64,000 nt of DNA from Drosophila pseudoobscura (lineage: Eukaryota > Arthropoda > Insecta > Diptera > Drosophilidae), in contig NC_046681.1 of assembly GCF_009870125.1 (NCBI RefSeq), positions 3,348,001-3,412,000 on the forward strand, given 5' to 3'. The notes beneath the pieces are model-generated. The model did no database searches, had not been told where the DNA came from, and saw only the letters and a program-made list of their open reading frames with translations. Position numbers and translations under genes: made by a program. Every line of letters starts with the position of its first letter. Positions within the stretch are counted from its first letter, which is position 1. This document shows positions 47,668 through 59,369 of this stretch, piece by piece.

Positions 47668-50600
47668 TTATGCAAATTCGAATTACTCGTACTCTTTAAA
47701 CAGCCGTATATTTTGGAACATAATTATAACTTTTTTTCGTTTTGAAACTCGTACCAAATTACCTGCAGTTTTAATTCCATTCAATATCGATATGAAAACT
47801 ACCACTGTAAGTATATACAGGAGCCAAATAGGGTTTACATCTTGATTGTTCCTAACTCAGCCATATGATTACTCACCCTATTTTAAGCCTTCAGTGGATC
47901 TTCAGAAACAATAGAGGCTATTAAATAGAGCAATTCGCTCCTGATTGAATCCAGGATTTATTATTTTCAGACAGAATATAATATGTGTCTGTGCAGTGGT
48001 AATGGGGTCTCGGAGATACTCGTTCTGTGGATAAAACGGAGTTTCAGATAGTACGAGTATTTAAACAAGAGATTGAGGGGTTCTCCAGTACATTTTTGCA
48101 TATTTGCATTTTTAGAGCAGTTCAAGTTGGATTGTACCCACTGTGCCTGCCTCCCCCGTCACACGTTCCCGACCGCGACACAACAAAGGAGACGATAAGA
48201 CGACAGACGCAGCCGACGCTCTTCGGCTTCCGCTGCGCTGCACGGATGATTTCCACTTGGGCAAGGGAGGGTGCCAGCCCGCTGGTTGGCAGCCGACAAC
48301 AATAAAAGGAAATTCAATGAGTTTTGTGATAATTTCGCACTACACGAGAAGCGATAAACCCGAGCAGACGAATCCAAAGAGCAGGCAGACAGAGAGGGGG
48401 AGAGAAAAATCCGTAAACGAGCAAATAATAAAAAGTTTATATATAGAAATAATAATAATAATAACACGTATAGAGCGCGATATAGAAATACACGAGTGAA
48501 AATAGGCAATGAGGGAGGGGGCGGACTCGGATGCGGAAGCGGATTCGGATCGCGGTGAGGTGAGGTCGCCGGGATCGGCCGGGGAGGGTTGTTCCGCCGA
48601 GGTGTCGGATGGCCCTTGGTGGGTGATTCGGTTGGTGGGTTGTTGGGTTGCTGGGTTTCAAGTGGTTGCAAATCAAACGGCAACAATGCAATCAAAAAAA
48701 AAAAAAAATAGAAAAGAAAAACTCCATCCCATCGTGAGTGCAAATTTAGTTATTGTCTAGAGGTCCTTCTGGGCCTCTGGGAATACCTTGGCCATAATTT
48801 AATTCGCCGGCCCATTATTTCATTAGTTCTGCGATGCCCCTGGAAAATTGCGCAATTTATTCTGGGAGAGCGGGCAGAGGGCATAGGGGATGGGGATGGG
48901 GATGGGATAGGCATATTGTAGAAACTGTAAATGGCAGCTAGACGCATAAATTTGTAAATTTCGATTTTGATTTTGGCATTTTAATTGTTGGCAGTGCAAA
49001 GCTAACAAGGCCAACCAACGCCGACCGGCGACTGTCTGGTTTAGGTCCTGGCACCATTGTCTTTTGCTGGCCGAACATGTTGTATCTTTGTATCTGCATC
49101 AGCATCTGCATCTGCATCTGCTGGATACTGCTACGAGTAGGTGTTGCTGTCGGTGCGGCTCTCAATAGCCATTCAGACTACTGTCTGCTATTAAAATAAA
49201 TATATGTATATTTGAGTAATTATTATTTATGGGACTAACAAATTTAAATGGCAAGTAATTCCCCAAACCTTTGTTGCATTTGCTCAAACCATACTTTGTG
49301 CTATAAGGGGCGCACTGTCCCTCTCCTCCCCGCAATTCCCTCTGTCAAGTAACCAAGTTTTTCTGGTCTTGAAGTACCCATGGAATTATGCAAGCCACTC
49401 GCTGGAAACGCACTTGAACTTCTCTGGTATCTGGTATCTGGTCGCTGGTCTCTGGTCTCTGGTCCGCCGAGTGCAGCACAAATGCATAGAGACAATGAAA
49501 ATTAAGTTGATGTAAGCAGAGGCAGAACTTTATGCAAAACACTGCCAACGAACACACAGAACAAGAAGCTGTCAGTCAGAGCCAGGTCGAGAGCAGATAT
49601 CAAAGCACATTCAGAACCGATTCAGAGTGGGAGGCAGAGGCAGAGTCAGAGTCAGAGGCAGTGGCAGCGGCAGGCCTACAGTCCAGCCAAGCCGAGAGTC
49701 CACAAAAAGTATATTACAAAAGTTGACAACGAAATCCATCTGTTTAATGGGCTCGGCCACACAACGAGTGTGAGTACCCACTCGCTTCTATCCGCCGCCT
49801 CCCACGTGTCCACATACTATATGCTGTGCTGAGCGCCTGTCTAATCCCTAAGATTACAAAAGGTCTCCCATAGAGACCCCACTATTACGCTTGATAAATT
49901 CGAGATTAAAGTGCACTTGCAGCCGAACCGCACCGAACTGAACGGAAATGAGACCAGGAGCACCGCACCCACAGTAAGAGCCAGGCCCAAAGGGCATACA
50001 ATTTATGGTCATACATTTGGCAGGATTTCTTTCGCTCCTTCTATGGGAGGAGTAGAGCCGGGAGGCCTTTTAATTATCACACGTAATGACAGCACCAAAT
50101 GCAATTGCTAATTAATTGCTCTGGACCTGGACCACTCCTGTTCTTGGGAGGATGATCCCCTGAATGGGGGGATGAATTTATGGCCTATACATTTGCTTTG
50201 CCTGACATTATTATTCCAACATGTGCGGTTATGGGGGGTTGGACTGGCTTGGCCTGGCAGATCTAGGTACTTCTAATGCAATTTCCTTTCTTGAGAAAGT
50301 GGTTGATTCGGGGGCGTAGTTTGACAAATGGGAAAATGCTTCATTAGGCTTGAGGAAACTGTCGAATTACATTGGCGAGGGTAGGATAGTACAATGCAAC
50401 CCAAGATGCGGATAGGAAAGAACAAAATTAAACCAGATAAACCTTCAGATACAACGCAATTTAGACTCGGACCCAACTTGAACTTGAGACGAGCCGAACT
50501 TCATATTCGCTTTGGAGGCTGCCGCCGCATCTGTGGCTAATGATGATAATCGTTTTGCGCTGTCAAAATTGCCGCAGAATATAATGACGATACCCATAGA

Positions 50601-51291
50601 TAAACGCACGTCCCATGATTAACGATGAGAGCATTATGAAAAACCCAAAGCACAGAAGCGAAATAAAACTAAGCTCAGAACAAAAAGGTTCACCCGATAC
50701 ACAATGGAATGGAATCTTTAAGATACAACGGAAACTACATCAAAACAATCACAAAAGATGCTAGCCAACCGATTAGAGACAATTACTGGACGGAGCGGCG
50801 GGGCCTACAGTCTCCTCCCGCCTTACACCCACACCTACACCTGCACCCCTGCACCCCTGCACCACTGCCGTAGCCTCAGCCTCCAGTGCAACAGCAACAA
50901 CTCACTTAGAGACCTGCGACCAAGATCAAGTCAAGATCTTATCTGCAAAGCTCAAACAGCAGAAGCAGAGCCAGAAACAGCAAACAGCAAAAGTCCACTG
51001 AAATGGAAACACTTAGAATTGGAAGCAAAGGCAACTTTTTTCTACTCCCCAGCTTTGCCAGTTAATTTTAATGAATCTCTGTAGGTATTCGGACTCGGTT
51101 TTGTTTTGTTTTGTTTCGTCTCGTCTCGACTCGAGTCTGGTCGCTTTGCTTAGTTGTTTGTCGACGGCTTTCAAGTGTGCACACGGAACGCGCTCAAAGT
51201 TCAAGTGTCTATTACGAAACTCCTTAGAAAAACCCCTAATAAAAATACCCCGTGCGCCAGCACTTATTTCGGTTCTCTGCTCCAAGGCGAG
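47668..51291. other. 3.6 kb intergenic region, no gene recognised
   Basis: The region contains simple repeats (GGATTCGGAT near 48530, GATGGG near 48890, GTTGGTGGG near 48620) and a poly-A run near 48693. The open frame at 49532-49726 is Glu/Ser/Ala-rich and repeat-like. No domain was recognised. Confidence 0.45.
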
Positions 51292-53416
51292 ATGCTGCCA
51301 ATACCAAGATCTTTCACCGCCTTCCTCTTGCTGTTGTTCTGCAGCGTTCTGTTAACTCATCGCGGTGTCCAAGGTTGCTACGAGTAATTGGTAGTTAATA
51401 ATCAATCAAACGACAGGTGGCAGGCAGATCCCTCTGAATCATCTGATCACTTTTAGGGCAATAGTTGCGTGTCTCTTTCAATTGGGGGTAATTCCAGTCG
51501 TGGGGGAACTACGACACTGCGAATCGAAAATATTATTGCTAACAGATGAGTGATTAGACATCGATAAACATCGATCGTATAGGAAAAGAGTCACAAAATC
51601 TGGAGCCGAACCCAAAGAACCTCCAGGCTTCCAAAAGGATATTTTAATAGATGCATCCAAAACTATTTCGTCTAATGGGTATGGTAATGCCTATACTTTG
51701 TGATGGCGAATGCTGTATTATTTTTAGGACAAACAGATACCTAGGTTTTTAAAATACCGTACAATTCATGTACATTTTACACGAAAGTATTATTTAGGGA
51801 GTCAGTAAGCTGCTAGTAAACGATACCATAAAAAACTGCTCCTGTAATTTAACTGAGCGAAACTTTAAATTAAAACATAATTGACGTCCCTTCAGTCGTC
51901 AGTTTAGAAAGAGGCTGGGAAAGCCGTAAAATATGAAATTCAAGAGCCCAGGGGTTGGCCTCTGGATAGAGGTCACTCCCCGTTGCTAATCCGATTTTGA
52001 TTAGGACAAATCCAATAATTATAATTCCGCTTGCGTATACGAGGATTCGAGTGCAGTGGCAAATCGAGGCAGTCGACTCTGCTCTGCTCAGTCGGCCGGA
52101 TTGGTTACGAGCGATGCATCCATAAATAAGTCAGCGTGTGCTAATTGCACCACTTACGAGTATATGCCACGGACGACCGGGCGGTGGCTGTGGCGGTGGC
52201 TGTGGCGGTGGCGGACACGCTCCAATTCACCTGATTAAAGTAGAAGCTGAGGATTGTCAGGGACGGGAGATGGTTGCAAGTGTTTGCATAACTTTAATTA
52301 AATTTCTGCTAAATCTAATTTCTATGCTAAACCGAAAACAAACAACGACGACGACGTGGCGTGCAACCAGGTCAGGCGAATAAAGTGTCATCCAAGTTGG
52401 ATTTCGATGAGAGCGATGGCATCTCCAACAGCAACAACAACCAGACAGGGATGCAACCCGGAATGCAGGGACAGAGTGGAAACGGGAGTGGAAGCTATGA
52501 CCAGGGCACTGGTCGTGGCTTTGCAGAAGGAGACAGGGGAAATGCCAATGAAAGAGGAGGCGGCGGCGGAAACAGCAGCAATCGCCCCAAGATACACGGC
52601 GTGCGGGTAACCGTCGATACGGGCGATGGACAGCAGCAAACGAAAGGTAATTAGATTGGCCCACACCCACATCCGCACCAAAGCATAAGCTTGAAATGCA
52701 AAAAAGAACATGGTAAAAGTAAAAATTGCAATCCCAAAAAATCTAGAGTCCAAAGAGAGCGTGGAAATTACGGACCTCGGCAAGCACAAGAAGCGGGTGG
52801 GCATCCACACGGACATCACGTTCGAGATAACCTCCGAGGGGGAGGGCAACGAAACCAGTTCGGCCCAGAGCCATGGGGAGAAAGGTGAGTGAGAAAGTGA
52901 GAGTCCTCAGTCACTTTCGCCCTCGTCTAACCCATTTCGGACCTTCGACTTTCAGAGGACGCCAGTGTGCCCATCTACAAGGGCCGCGGGGGCAGCGACT
53001 CAAAGCACAAGACCCCAAAGCCCCATGATCCAAAGTCGCAGTGGAACCCGAACTACTCCAGCGAGCACCGCGGCTATGAGGGAGGAAGTCGAGACGGGTA
53101 CTACCCGCAGTACTATCCTCAGCATGAATATACCAGTCGAGGATCTGACTCAGGGAGTATTCATCGCACAGGAGAGACCTGGACGCACTACGTTCCTGTT
53201 TGGACCACAGAACGCGCCCCCCAGGAGCAGAGCCAGATCTACCGCAGGCCCAGCTGGAAGCCCTGCTACTGCATGTCCTCCACCGATTACCGGCGACGGC
53301 GGGACAGCAAGGCCAGTCGGGAACTAGGAATAGGAATAGGAAATGGAGCCAAGAGAGTGATCAACAGTGGGGTGGTCCAGGTGGTCGATGGCAAGCTGGA
53401 AAGGCCATTCTCTTGA
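51292..53416 (+). CDS. Gly/Ser-rich protein, probably secreted, unidentified
   Basis: Proposed exons are 51292-51373, 52371-52646, 52720-52884 and 52956-53416, in phase throughout, giving 327 aa. Exon 1 codes a textbook signal peptide (MLPIPRSFTAFLLLLFCSVL) ending near GVQG. Its donor (GTTGCT) and the exon 2 acceptor are weak, so this link is tentative; exons 2-4 are better supported. No ATG precedes the conserved frame in exon 2 until 52451. Exon 2 is rich in Gly, Ser, Asn and Gln. Exon 3 is more ordered (KIAIPKNLESKESVEITDLG). Exon 4 is basic and Tyr-rich (GYYPQYYPQHEYTSRG, RRPSWKPCYCMSSTDYRRRR). I recognise no domain. A matrix, cuticle or seminal role would fit, but nothing proves it. Confidence 0.6.
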
Positions 53417-53657
53417 TAAAGCATTCTGTCACTTTATTCTCTTTTCACCTTTTCCCAGAATAAAAACTCACACTTTTATGTTTATTTCTTTGGCGAGTTA
53501 TATGAGTAATATGCTCTTAGCGTTTCTGGTATCGAAACTATTAGGTATTTCACTTTCCTGCATCTATATTACGAGCTAGGATCGACGCTTCAAGCCAAGC
53601 AACCGAAAATTTGGCATAAATTATCGAAAAATTAGGTTAGAGACTTGAATTTGGGTA
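53417..53657. other. 3' flank of the Gly/Ser-rich gene
   Basis: An AATAAA motif at 53459-53464, about 45 bp after the stop codon, is the likely poly(A) signal. Nothing else was recognised. Confidence 0.6.
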
Positions 53658-54691
53658 CAGTTGATTGCATCGATCAATAGAATAGACTTATTGCATTTTT
53701 GTGAGTTCAGCTTTCGACGAAATTTTTGTTGTGTTTGTTGGAGCAGTACAGTTGGCAAAAGTGGACCGAGAGTGGAAAAATTGCACAGCTATGATTTATT
53801 TTAACTCTGCTTTACCCTATGCCGAAAAAGGGGCTTTTAGGCGATCATTAGAATAGACTCAGAGGCTGCGGTTTCAGTTACTGATAAGCTGTACACGGTA
53901 AATGTGGCATTTAAATACCTCTTGCACTTTTCGATTATTTTAATATAGAATGGGTTGTTCATCTGATGAAAAACACTTTATCTTTGATGGACCAGATTGG
54001 TTTAATTATTACTATCATGGTTTAAGAAAGTTAGGACATCATTTGACCCGTCGTCATAGTCGTGAGGGGGTATAATGGCTTGTGATGCCATCTCTTATTA
54101 TGGAACATTTGAAATCCAGTTGGTTTCGAGTAAGATAAAAGCAGGACAATGCCCCAATCCATACTGCTAGAGTAGTAAAGAAGTGGATTGAAGACCAAAA
54201 TGTTGCATTAATGGAGTGGCACCCTTACTCTCCTGATCTAAATATAATAGAGAACGATGGCCTTGAAGATGTTGAATCATTGAAACATGCCATCAAAAAC
54301 GCCAGGAGCGAAATATCCCTGAACTATTTTAAGTCCCTCTATAATTTAATGCCAAAACGAATTTCGAAGTCATTTCTAATTAAGGTGGCTACACCTATTA
54401 TTAACAGACTTTAAATATCATAAAAATACACTTTAACATTAAGATTCTGAAAAACTTTTTCATTTACATATATTAATTTTAAGAACTTGAGTCTATTCCA
54501 TTGATCGATAAAAATGTTAACTTTTTTTAGGTTCAAAAACAAATCAAAATATTAAAAGAAACCTTTTTTATTAATGCATGAAATCTTGAATATTACAAAA
54601 ATATTTTTTTTCCAAATTCATTCGTATCTTGATTTCTAAAGGAGTTTTTTCTATAGAATATATATTGAGTCTATTCTCTTGATCGGCAGTG
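53658..54691 (+). mobile_element. decayed Tc1-type DNA transposon with IR/DR ends
   Basis: The element is flanked by TA on both sides (53656-53657 and 54692-54693). Four copies of a GATCAATAGAATAGACT-like motif lie at 53671, 53842, 54489 and 54667. The outer and inner pairs point toward each other, as in the IR/DR class of Tc1 elements. Between them is the C-terminal half of a Tc1 transposase: SSDEKHFIFDGPDWFNYYYH, a LTRRHSREGV block with an in-frame stop, DNAPIHTARVVKKW, and HPYSPDLNIIEN. The N-terminal DNA-binding half is missing and the frame is broken, so it is inactive. Length is about 1.03 kb against 1.6-1.7 kb for intact relatives. Confidence 0.85.
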
Positions 54692-54693
54692 TA

Positions 54694-55779
54694 TATAAGA
54701 ACTGAGATAAATATCAGACCTATCCGACCGCGCCCACCTCTATCGCCCATATAACGCGCTATAAAGTATTATTGATATTATAATGTGATGAGTATTTATA
54801 TAATTCTTCTATTAATGGTTATTTAAGACAATAGCCATTCGAAATGCATGTAATTAAATGTTTGATATTTCAACGGCAACAAACCTTTTTTGTATAAACA
54901 TTCTCATACCACGGCCTTTCCGATCCATTCACTTGTTCTTTAAATTTAGAACAATTACAAGCTTATAAACTCAAGCTAACGCTTTTTTAACACCAACTCA
55001 TAGCAGTACGAACATCTGACTTTGAAGGGCTGCAAGCACTTCAGGGCTGACGTAAAATCAAAAATATAAAGGCAGTTTTCCTAGCCAGGGTATGCATTAT
55101 GATAACGAATCATTCAAAGGACGGTTTTTTGTTCATGCCATTTCTTGAATTTATGCCAGAATATGGGCCGTCTGGCCCAATGTACAATGCCTCGAATCCA
55201 TCAAGGGGTCGTATTCCAACAGACTTCAAGTCCTGTGTAGACTGCACTAGAGAGATTTTATGAGACACAACGATAAATATTATATCCTTCGCGGATGATA
55301 TTGGATCCACTGGGATATAACAACCGACAATCGTCCATTTTTTGCTATAAATTGAAAATTGCCAATCATTTGCATAATTTGTAAGGTGAAAGAAGTCGTT
55401 CCTTACCTCTTAGGCGCGAGAAATGCGATCATTGGAATACATATGTATGTGCTACCCTGTGCAATCATCTCTCCTCTGAGTTTTTACTAACTCTGATACA
55501 AAATCGATTTGAATTGGTTTCTTTTAACAAATGTTAATAACGGTATTTTCTGTTTTTTGCTGTCTCAAAAACCAGCAAGAAGGAGATCACCCATGATCAG
55601 CCGAGTGTCACCTGCTGGCTCTGCGATTGCGTAGTGCTAGCAAAATGCACTGTGTTTTCGAGCCACGTGGGTGATGATTCCTGACCCCACAACGCAAAGG
55701 TGGAGGAGTTTAACTTTTCTTACGCTTTTCTCATTACGCTCAACAGTTTTTCAGCTTCGTTAACAGTAAGCGTAAACGT
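54694..55779. other. intergenic DNA, no gene seen
   Basis: AT-rich sequence with no recognisable domain or repeat. Confidence 0.4.
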
Positions 55780-56280
55780 CCGCACACCCATCCTTGCTAT
55801 AATTTCTTAATTCGTCGGCAATTAATGATCAGGCAATCGCCGATCTTTTTGCCCAATTTTTCAAAACCACCTATTCTCAGGGATCCTACTCCGGTCAGCC
55901 GTACCCATACGGTTTACCGAGTTGCACTGGCATCATCAGCCCCTTGTAAAAATTACCGCTCTCTGCTTCATAATCTTCGACTAGCTAAGCGGTGTTTTCA
56001 GCAGGTCCAGACGGAGTTCCTGGCTATGTATGTTACTTAGGTACTGTGCTGAAGCCCTTGGGTAAACTATTCATTCTATCCATTGATTCTTTATGCTTTC
56101 CTCGATCTGGAAGGAATAGTTTACATTTCCTCTTCATAGAACAGGTAGAACTTGACGCATAGAATTAGTGGTATATCTAAGTTATCCGCTATTCATTAAA
56201 TGTTTGAGAAAATTGTAACTCCGCACATCAACAAAACCTAGTGGTAACCAGAAAGATAGGCCGATATAAGCATGGTATTC
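55780..56280 (+). mobile_element. LINE relic (start of reverse transcriptase region)
   Basis: Translation near 55819 gives NDQAIADLFAQFFKTTYS, typical of the segment before the reverse transcriptase in jockey-type LINEs. Further on, a degraded MFEKIVTPHI block occurs near 56200. Stops and frameshifts are frequent. Confidence 0.6.
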
Positions 56281-56499
56281 TGATAGAGGTCAAGGTGGTT
56301 ATATAATTCCGGATCATTTATCGGAGGCGTCGTTAATAAAATATGCATTTGGAATGTTAGAGGAGAAATATTCTATATTGCAACATTCCTTCCTTATACC
56401 AAATATGAGATGCTAAGCAGGAGTCAACCTTCAAGACCTGGTAGTCTTCCAGAAAACCTGACGTCGATCAGCCACTGGGGCTACGATGGACCTTCTGCG
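56281..56499. other. repeat-derived DNA, unassigned
   Basis: Lies between a LINE relic and a dispersed repeat; no coding signal. Confidence 0.3.
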
Positions 56500-56975
56500 C
56501 AAAGTGCATTTAAGAAAACCATAGCCCATGCTTGGTGGGATTTATGTGCACAATTTGGTCCAGGGTGAAGTAGACCTGACTTGTTGAGCCGCATTAACTT
56601 CACGATTCCTGCTAAATCCTCTAGCAACTATATATACCGTTGACCCTTCCGTTTTGTAGATCGAATTATTTCCTGCATGAATTGTTTAGGGTCTTATGCT
56701 CGGAATATAATGACCTCTACCGTATAATATCTACATATAAATCCCTTCCACTTCTTAAATCACTAATATTAGCATACCTTGCTCGTAGTTCGAATTAGTA
56801 GTTCTATTTTGAATGCATGCTTAGCTATTTTAGCAAGTTTCTAGATTTCCTCAAATAATAACCTAACAGCTATCTTTCCTGCATGTTACCTCACGCCATG
56901 CGGCAGCGCCCCTCGGTCAGTTGGGCGGAAGGTGGGCTGCTTTTTTCGTGGGATCCGCGTGTCAGACGGGCCACT
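56500..56975 (-). repeat. dispersed repeat, single copy related to 15835-18060
   Basis: The reverse complement matches the 15835-18060 region in order. Shared blocks include GAGGGGCGCTGCCGCATG, CATGCAGGAAAGATAGCT, TAAGCATGCATTCAAAATA, CCCTAAAC, AATAATTCGATC and GAATCGTGAAGTT. Divergence is considerable, so the copies are old. Confidence 0.65.
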
Positions 56976-57081
56976 TTAAGTTTATGTCAGTTGAAGTATG
57001 TAGGTTTAAATGTGAGACATTTAATCATTTCGTTATACATTCTCTGATTCACAAAATCATTATTGCCTTAGAGTAAACTGC

Positions 57082-59369
57082 TTAGGAGTGGACACTGTAG
57101 GTGCTGACCTTGCCGTTGTCATCCACAGAGGCGGTGGCCGCGTTGTAGCCAAACTGCTTTCCATTGATGTTGTAGTTCTCGCTCTCACCAGTGGCCAGGT
57201 CCTTGTAGTTCTTCACGTGGCCGGTCGAGTCGAACTGTGGAGACAGAACCGCGTTGATTATAAATGTGCTCAAATCTTCTGTCGAGCACTACTCACCTCA
57301 GACTGGGAGGACCATTTGGACTGCTTCTCCCATTGCTTGGTCTGGTAGCCACCGGAACCGGCACCACTAGCCCCAAAGTTACCAGCACCCGACTCCTGCT
57401 GCTGCTGTTGGCCGCTGGCAAGACCGCCGGAGACACCGAAGTTGCTCTGACCGCCAAGAAGGGAGCCCTGGCTGCCGCCCAACAGAGAACCACTCAGTAG
57501 GGAGCCACTCAGGAGAGAACCGCTGGTTCCGGCATTTAAGGAGCTGGCGGCGTTCAAGGAGCTGGCAGAGTTCAAGGAGCTGGCAGAGTTCAGAGAGCTG
57601 GCAGAGTTGAAGCCAAAGCCCGAGTTCGAATTGAATGCGGTGTTGGAGCCGAAACCAGCGTTCGAGCCGTAACCGCTGCCCGTCTGCGTCTGCGCGACTT
57701 GGTTGCCACTCGTCAGGCCGCTGTTGAAGCCGCCGGCCGTGGATAGTCCGGAACCAGTGCTCACCGAGCTGGATGCTGCCTGCTGTCTAGCGGTCTGGTG
57801 TACCTGGTTGAGTAGCTGCTGCAGCTGCGAGTTGCTGGCTTGCTGGACGTTGAGTCCTGCCGAATGGCCGAAGGAGCTGCCAAGGTTTGAACTGAAGGCT
57901 GCGTTGGAGCCAAAGTTGGAGCCATAGTTGGAGCCATAGGATAGGCGGCTGGAGGGCTGCTGCTGCACAAGAACCTGGGGAGCCGATGCGGTGGTGGTGA
58001 CCTTGCGCTGGTAGTAGTGCTGGGTGCTGGCTGGGGCCTGGACGATCTGCACTGGGGCCTGCTGCTCGACAATGCGCTCCACATGCTGGACATACTTCTC
58101 GGTGCCGCCGGAGGGGGCGGTGTAGAAAACCTGCCTGGGGGCCGAGACAATCTTCTCCTGGCGAATGTACTCGACGTTAGCGCCGCTCCTTACGGGGGCT
58201 GCCTGGACCGTATGGACAGTCTGTTGGGCTCCATTGACAAGCTGGGACTCGGAGTTCAAAGTGTTCGCGCCGCCAAAGTTGACCTCAGCGCCGGCATTCG
58301 AGTTGTCGGCAAACTCCACATTGCTGCCCACGTTGTGGGCGGACGAGGCTCCAAAGTTGGACGAGTGGCTGGTCTTGAAGGCGGCGTTGCTAGCGAACGA
58401 AGACCCAAACTGGGCCGTGTTCTGGGAGCCGAAGGAAGCAGCATTCTGGGCGCCGAAGGAAGCAGCGTTCTGAGAACCAAACCCGGCGGAATTGCTACCT
58501 GCAAAGTTGACACCAGATTCGTGACCAAAGTTAGAGCCAGCACCAAAAGTCTCGCTGGCACTTCCCTGGCCGGAGGCGCCTTCAGCGGCCTCTACGGCGC
58601 CCACGGAATCGTAGGAGCTCTCCAGGTTACCCAGACTGCCGCCTGCTAAAGAGGCATCTCCACCGACGCCTGCCCCTAGTCCGGCCGAACCACTGGATGC
58701 ATAGGCATTCTTGCGGGCGGTCGCGATGGCTTGGTTGTGGGCAGTGTAGTGGCTAAAGAGTTTGAGCAAAGGATATATTAGATAAATCAAATTGGGGTGC
58801 AATACATCTCCTGCCGAATGATTTCTATTTTGGAGTACCATGTTGCTTGCCAATGGGAAAATTGCCATTTTTTTCAAAAGGAAACAAAAGCGTATTTTTC
58901 ATCAACATTGCCACACGGCACTTACCGACTATGGAAGTCGTCTCGTTTGAGTCGTCTACCCACACGTCATCGTTGTGGAATAAAAGAGAGATCGTAAGTC
59001 GAAGCTCAGCAGTAATTATCGCCCAACTTACCCTCCCTGGAAATCTGTAAAGATCGAGACAAAATACCGCATTAGTTGTTTTAGAAAACAAGACGTAAAA
59101 GCCTCTTATCGCCACGTGTTTCGAACACTCAAATTACACAGGTCTGAAGGGTGTAGTGTAAATCCTCGTAGTTCATTGAGGGAAAATACGCGATGACAAC
59201 ACTTGGGATCCAGCAGAGGCAAAGACGAAAAGCGTGCCCAAGGAAGAAAATGCACAACCACAGGATCAGAATGTCACTTTTCCCAACACTCTCATGCCTT
59301 CAATATTCAAAGATGTCTACCTGCAGCAGCCACGCCCAGGCAAAGCGCCAGTATAAGCAGCTTATTCAT
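57082..59369 (-). CDS. secreted Ser/Gly/Ala/Asn-rich structural protein with 13-nt microexon
   Basis: Four exons, 59369-59321, 59044-59032, 58752-57297 and 57234-57082, join in phase and give 556 aa. Exon 1 is a signal peptide (MNKLLILALCLGVAAA). The second exon is only 13 nt, flanked by TTTACAG and GTAAGT; it restores the frame and yields DFQGGHYTAHN. The large exon has an alanine-rich start (NQAIATARKNAYASSG), many (F)GSNAAF- and SLNSASS-like repeats, and an ordered central part (VEYIRQEKIVSAPRQVFYTA, KYVQHVERIVEQQAPVQIVQ). The C-terminus (FDSTGHVKNYKDL, DDNGKVSTYSVHS) resembles that of the gene at 61347-62507. A TTTAAA box lies about 85 bp upstream of the ATG. I do not know its name. Composition and signal peptide suggest a cuticle, eggshell or other extracellular matrix protein. 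Confidence 0.85.
59032..59044 (-). other. 13-nt microexon of the structural-protein gene
   Basis: The sequence ATTTCCAGGGAGG lies between a TTTACAG acceptor and a GTAAGT donor. Exon 1 ends with one base of a codon and exon 3 begins with the last base of one, so exons 1 and 3 cannot be joined directly without a frameshift. With the microexon the frame is exact. Confidence 0.8.

Noticed and set aside
49532-49726. Glu/Ser/Ala-rich 64-aa frame
   Set aside because: Derived from GAGTCA/GAGGCA repeats; no exon signals.
52257-52849. Minus-strand frames of 137 and 153 aa
   Set aside because: Shadows of the plus-strand Gly/Ser-rich exons, spanning their introns.
58017-58649. 210-aa plus-strand frame
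   Set aside because: Antisense shadow of the large Ser/Gly/Ala-rich exon.
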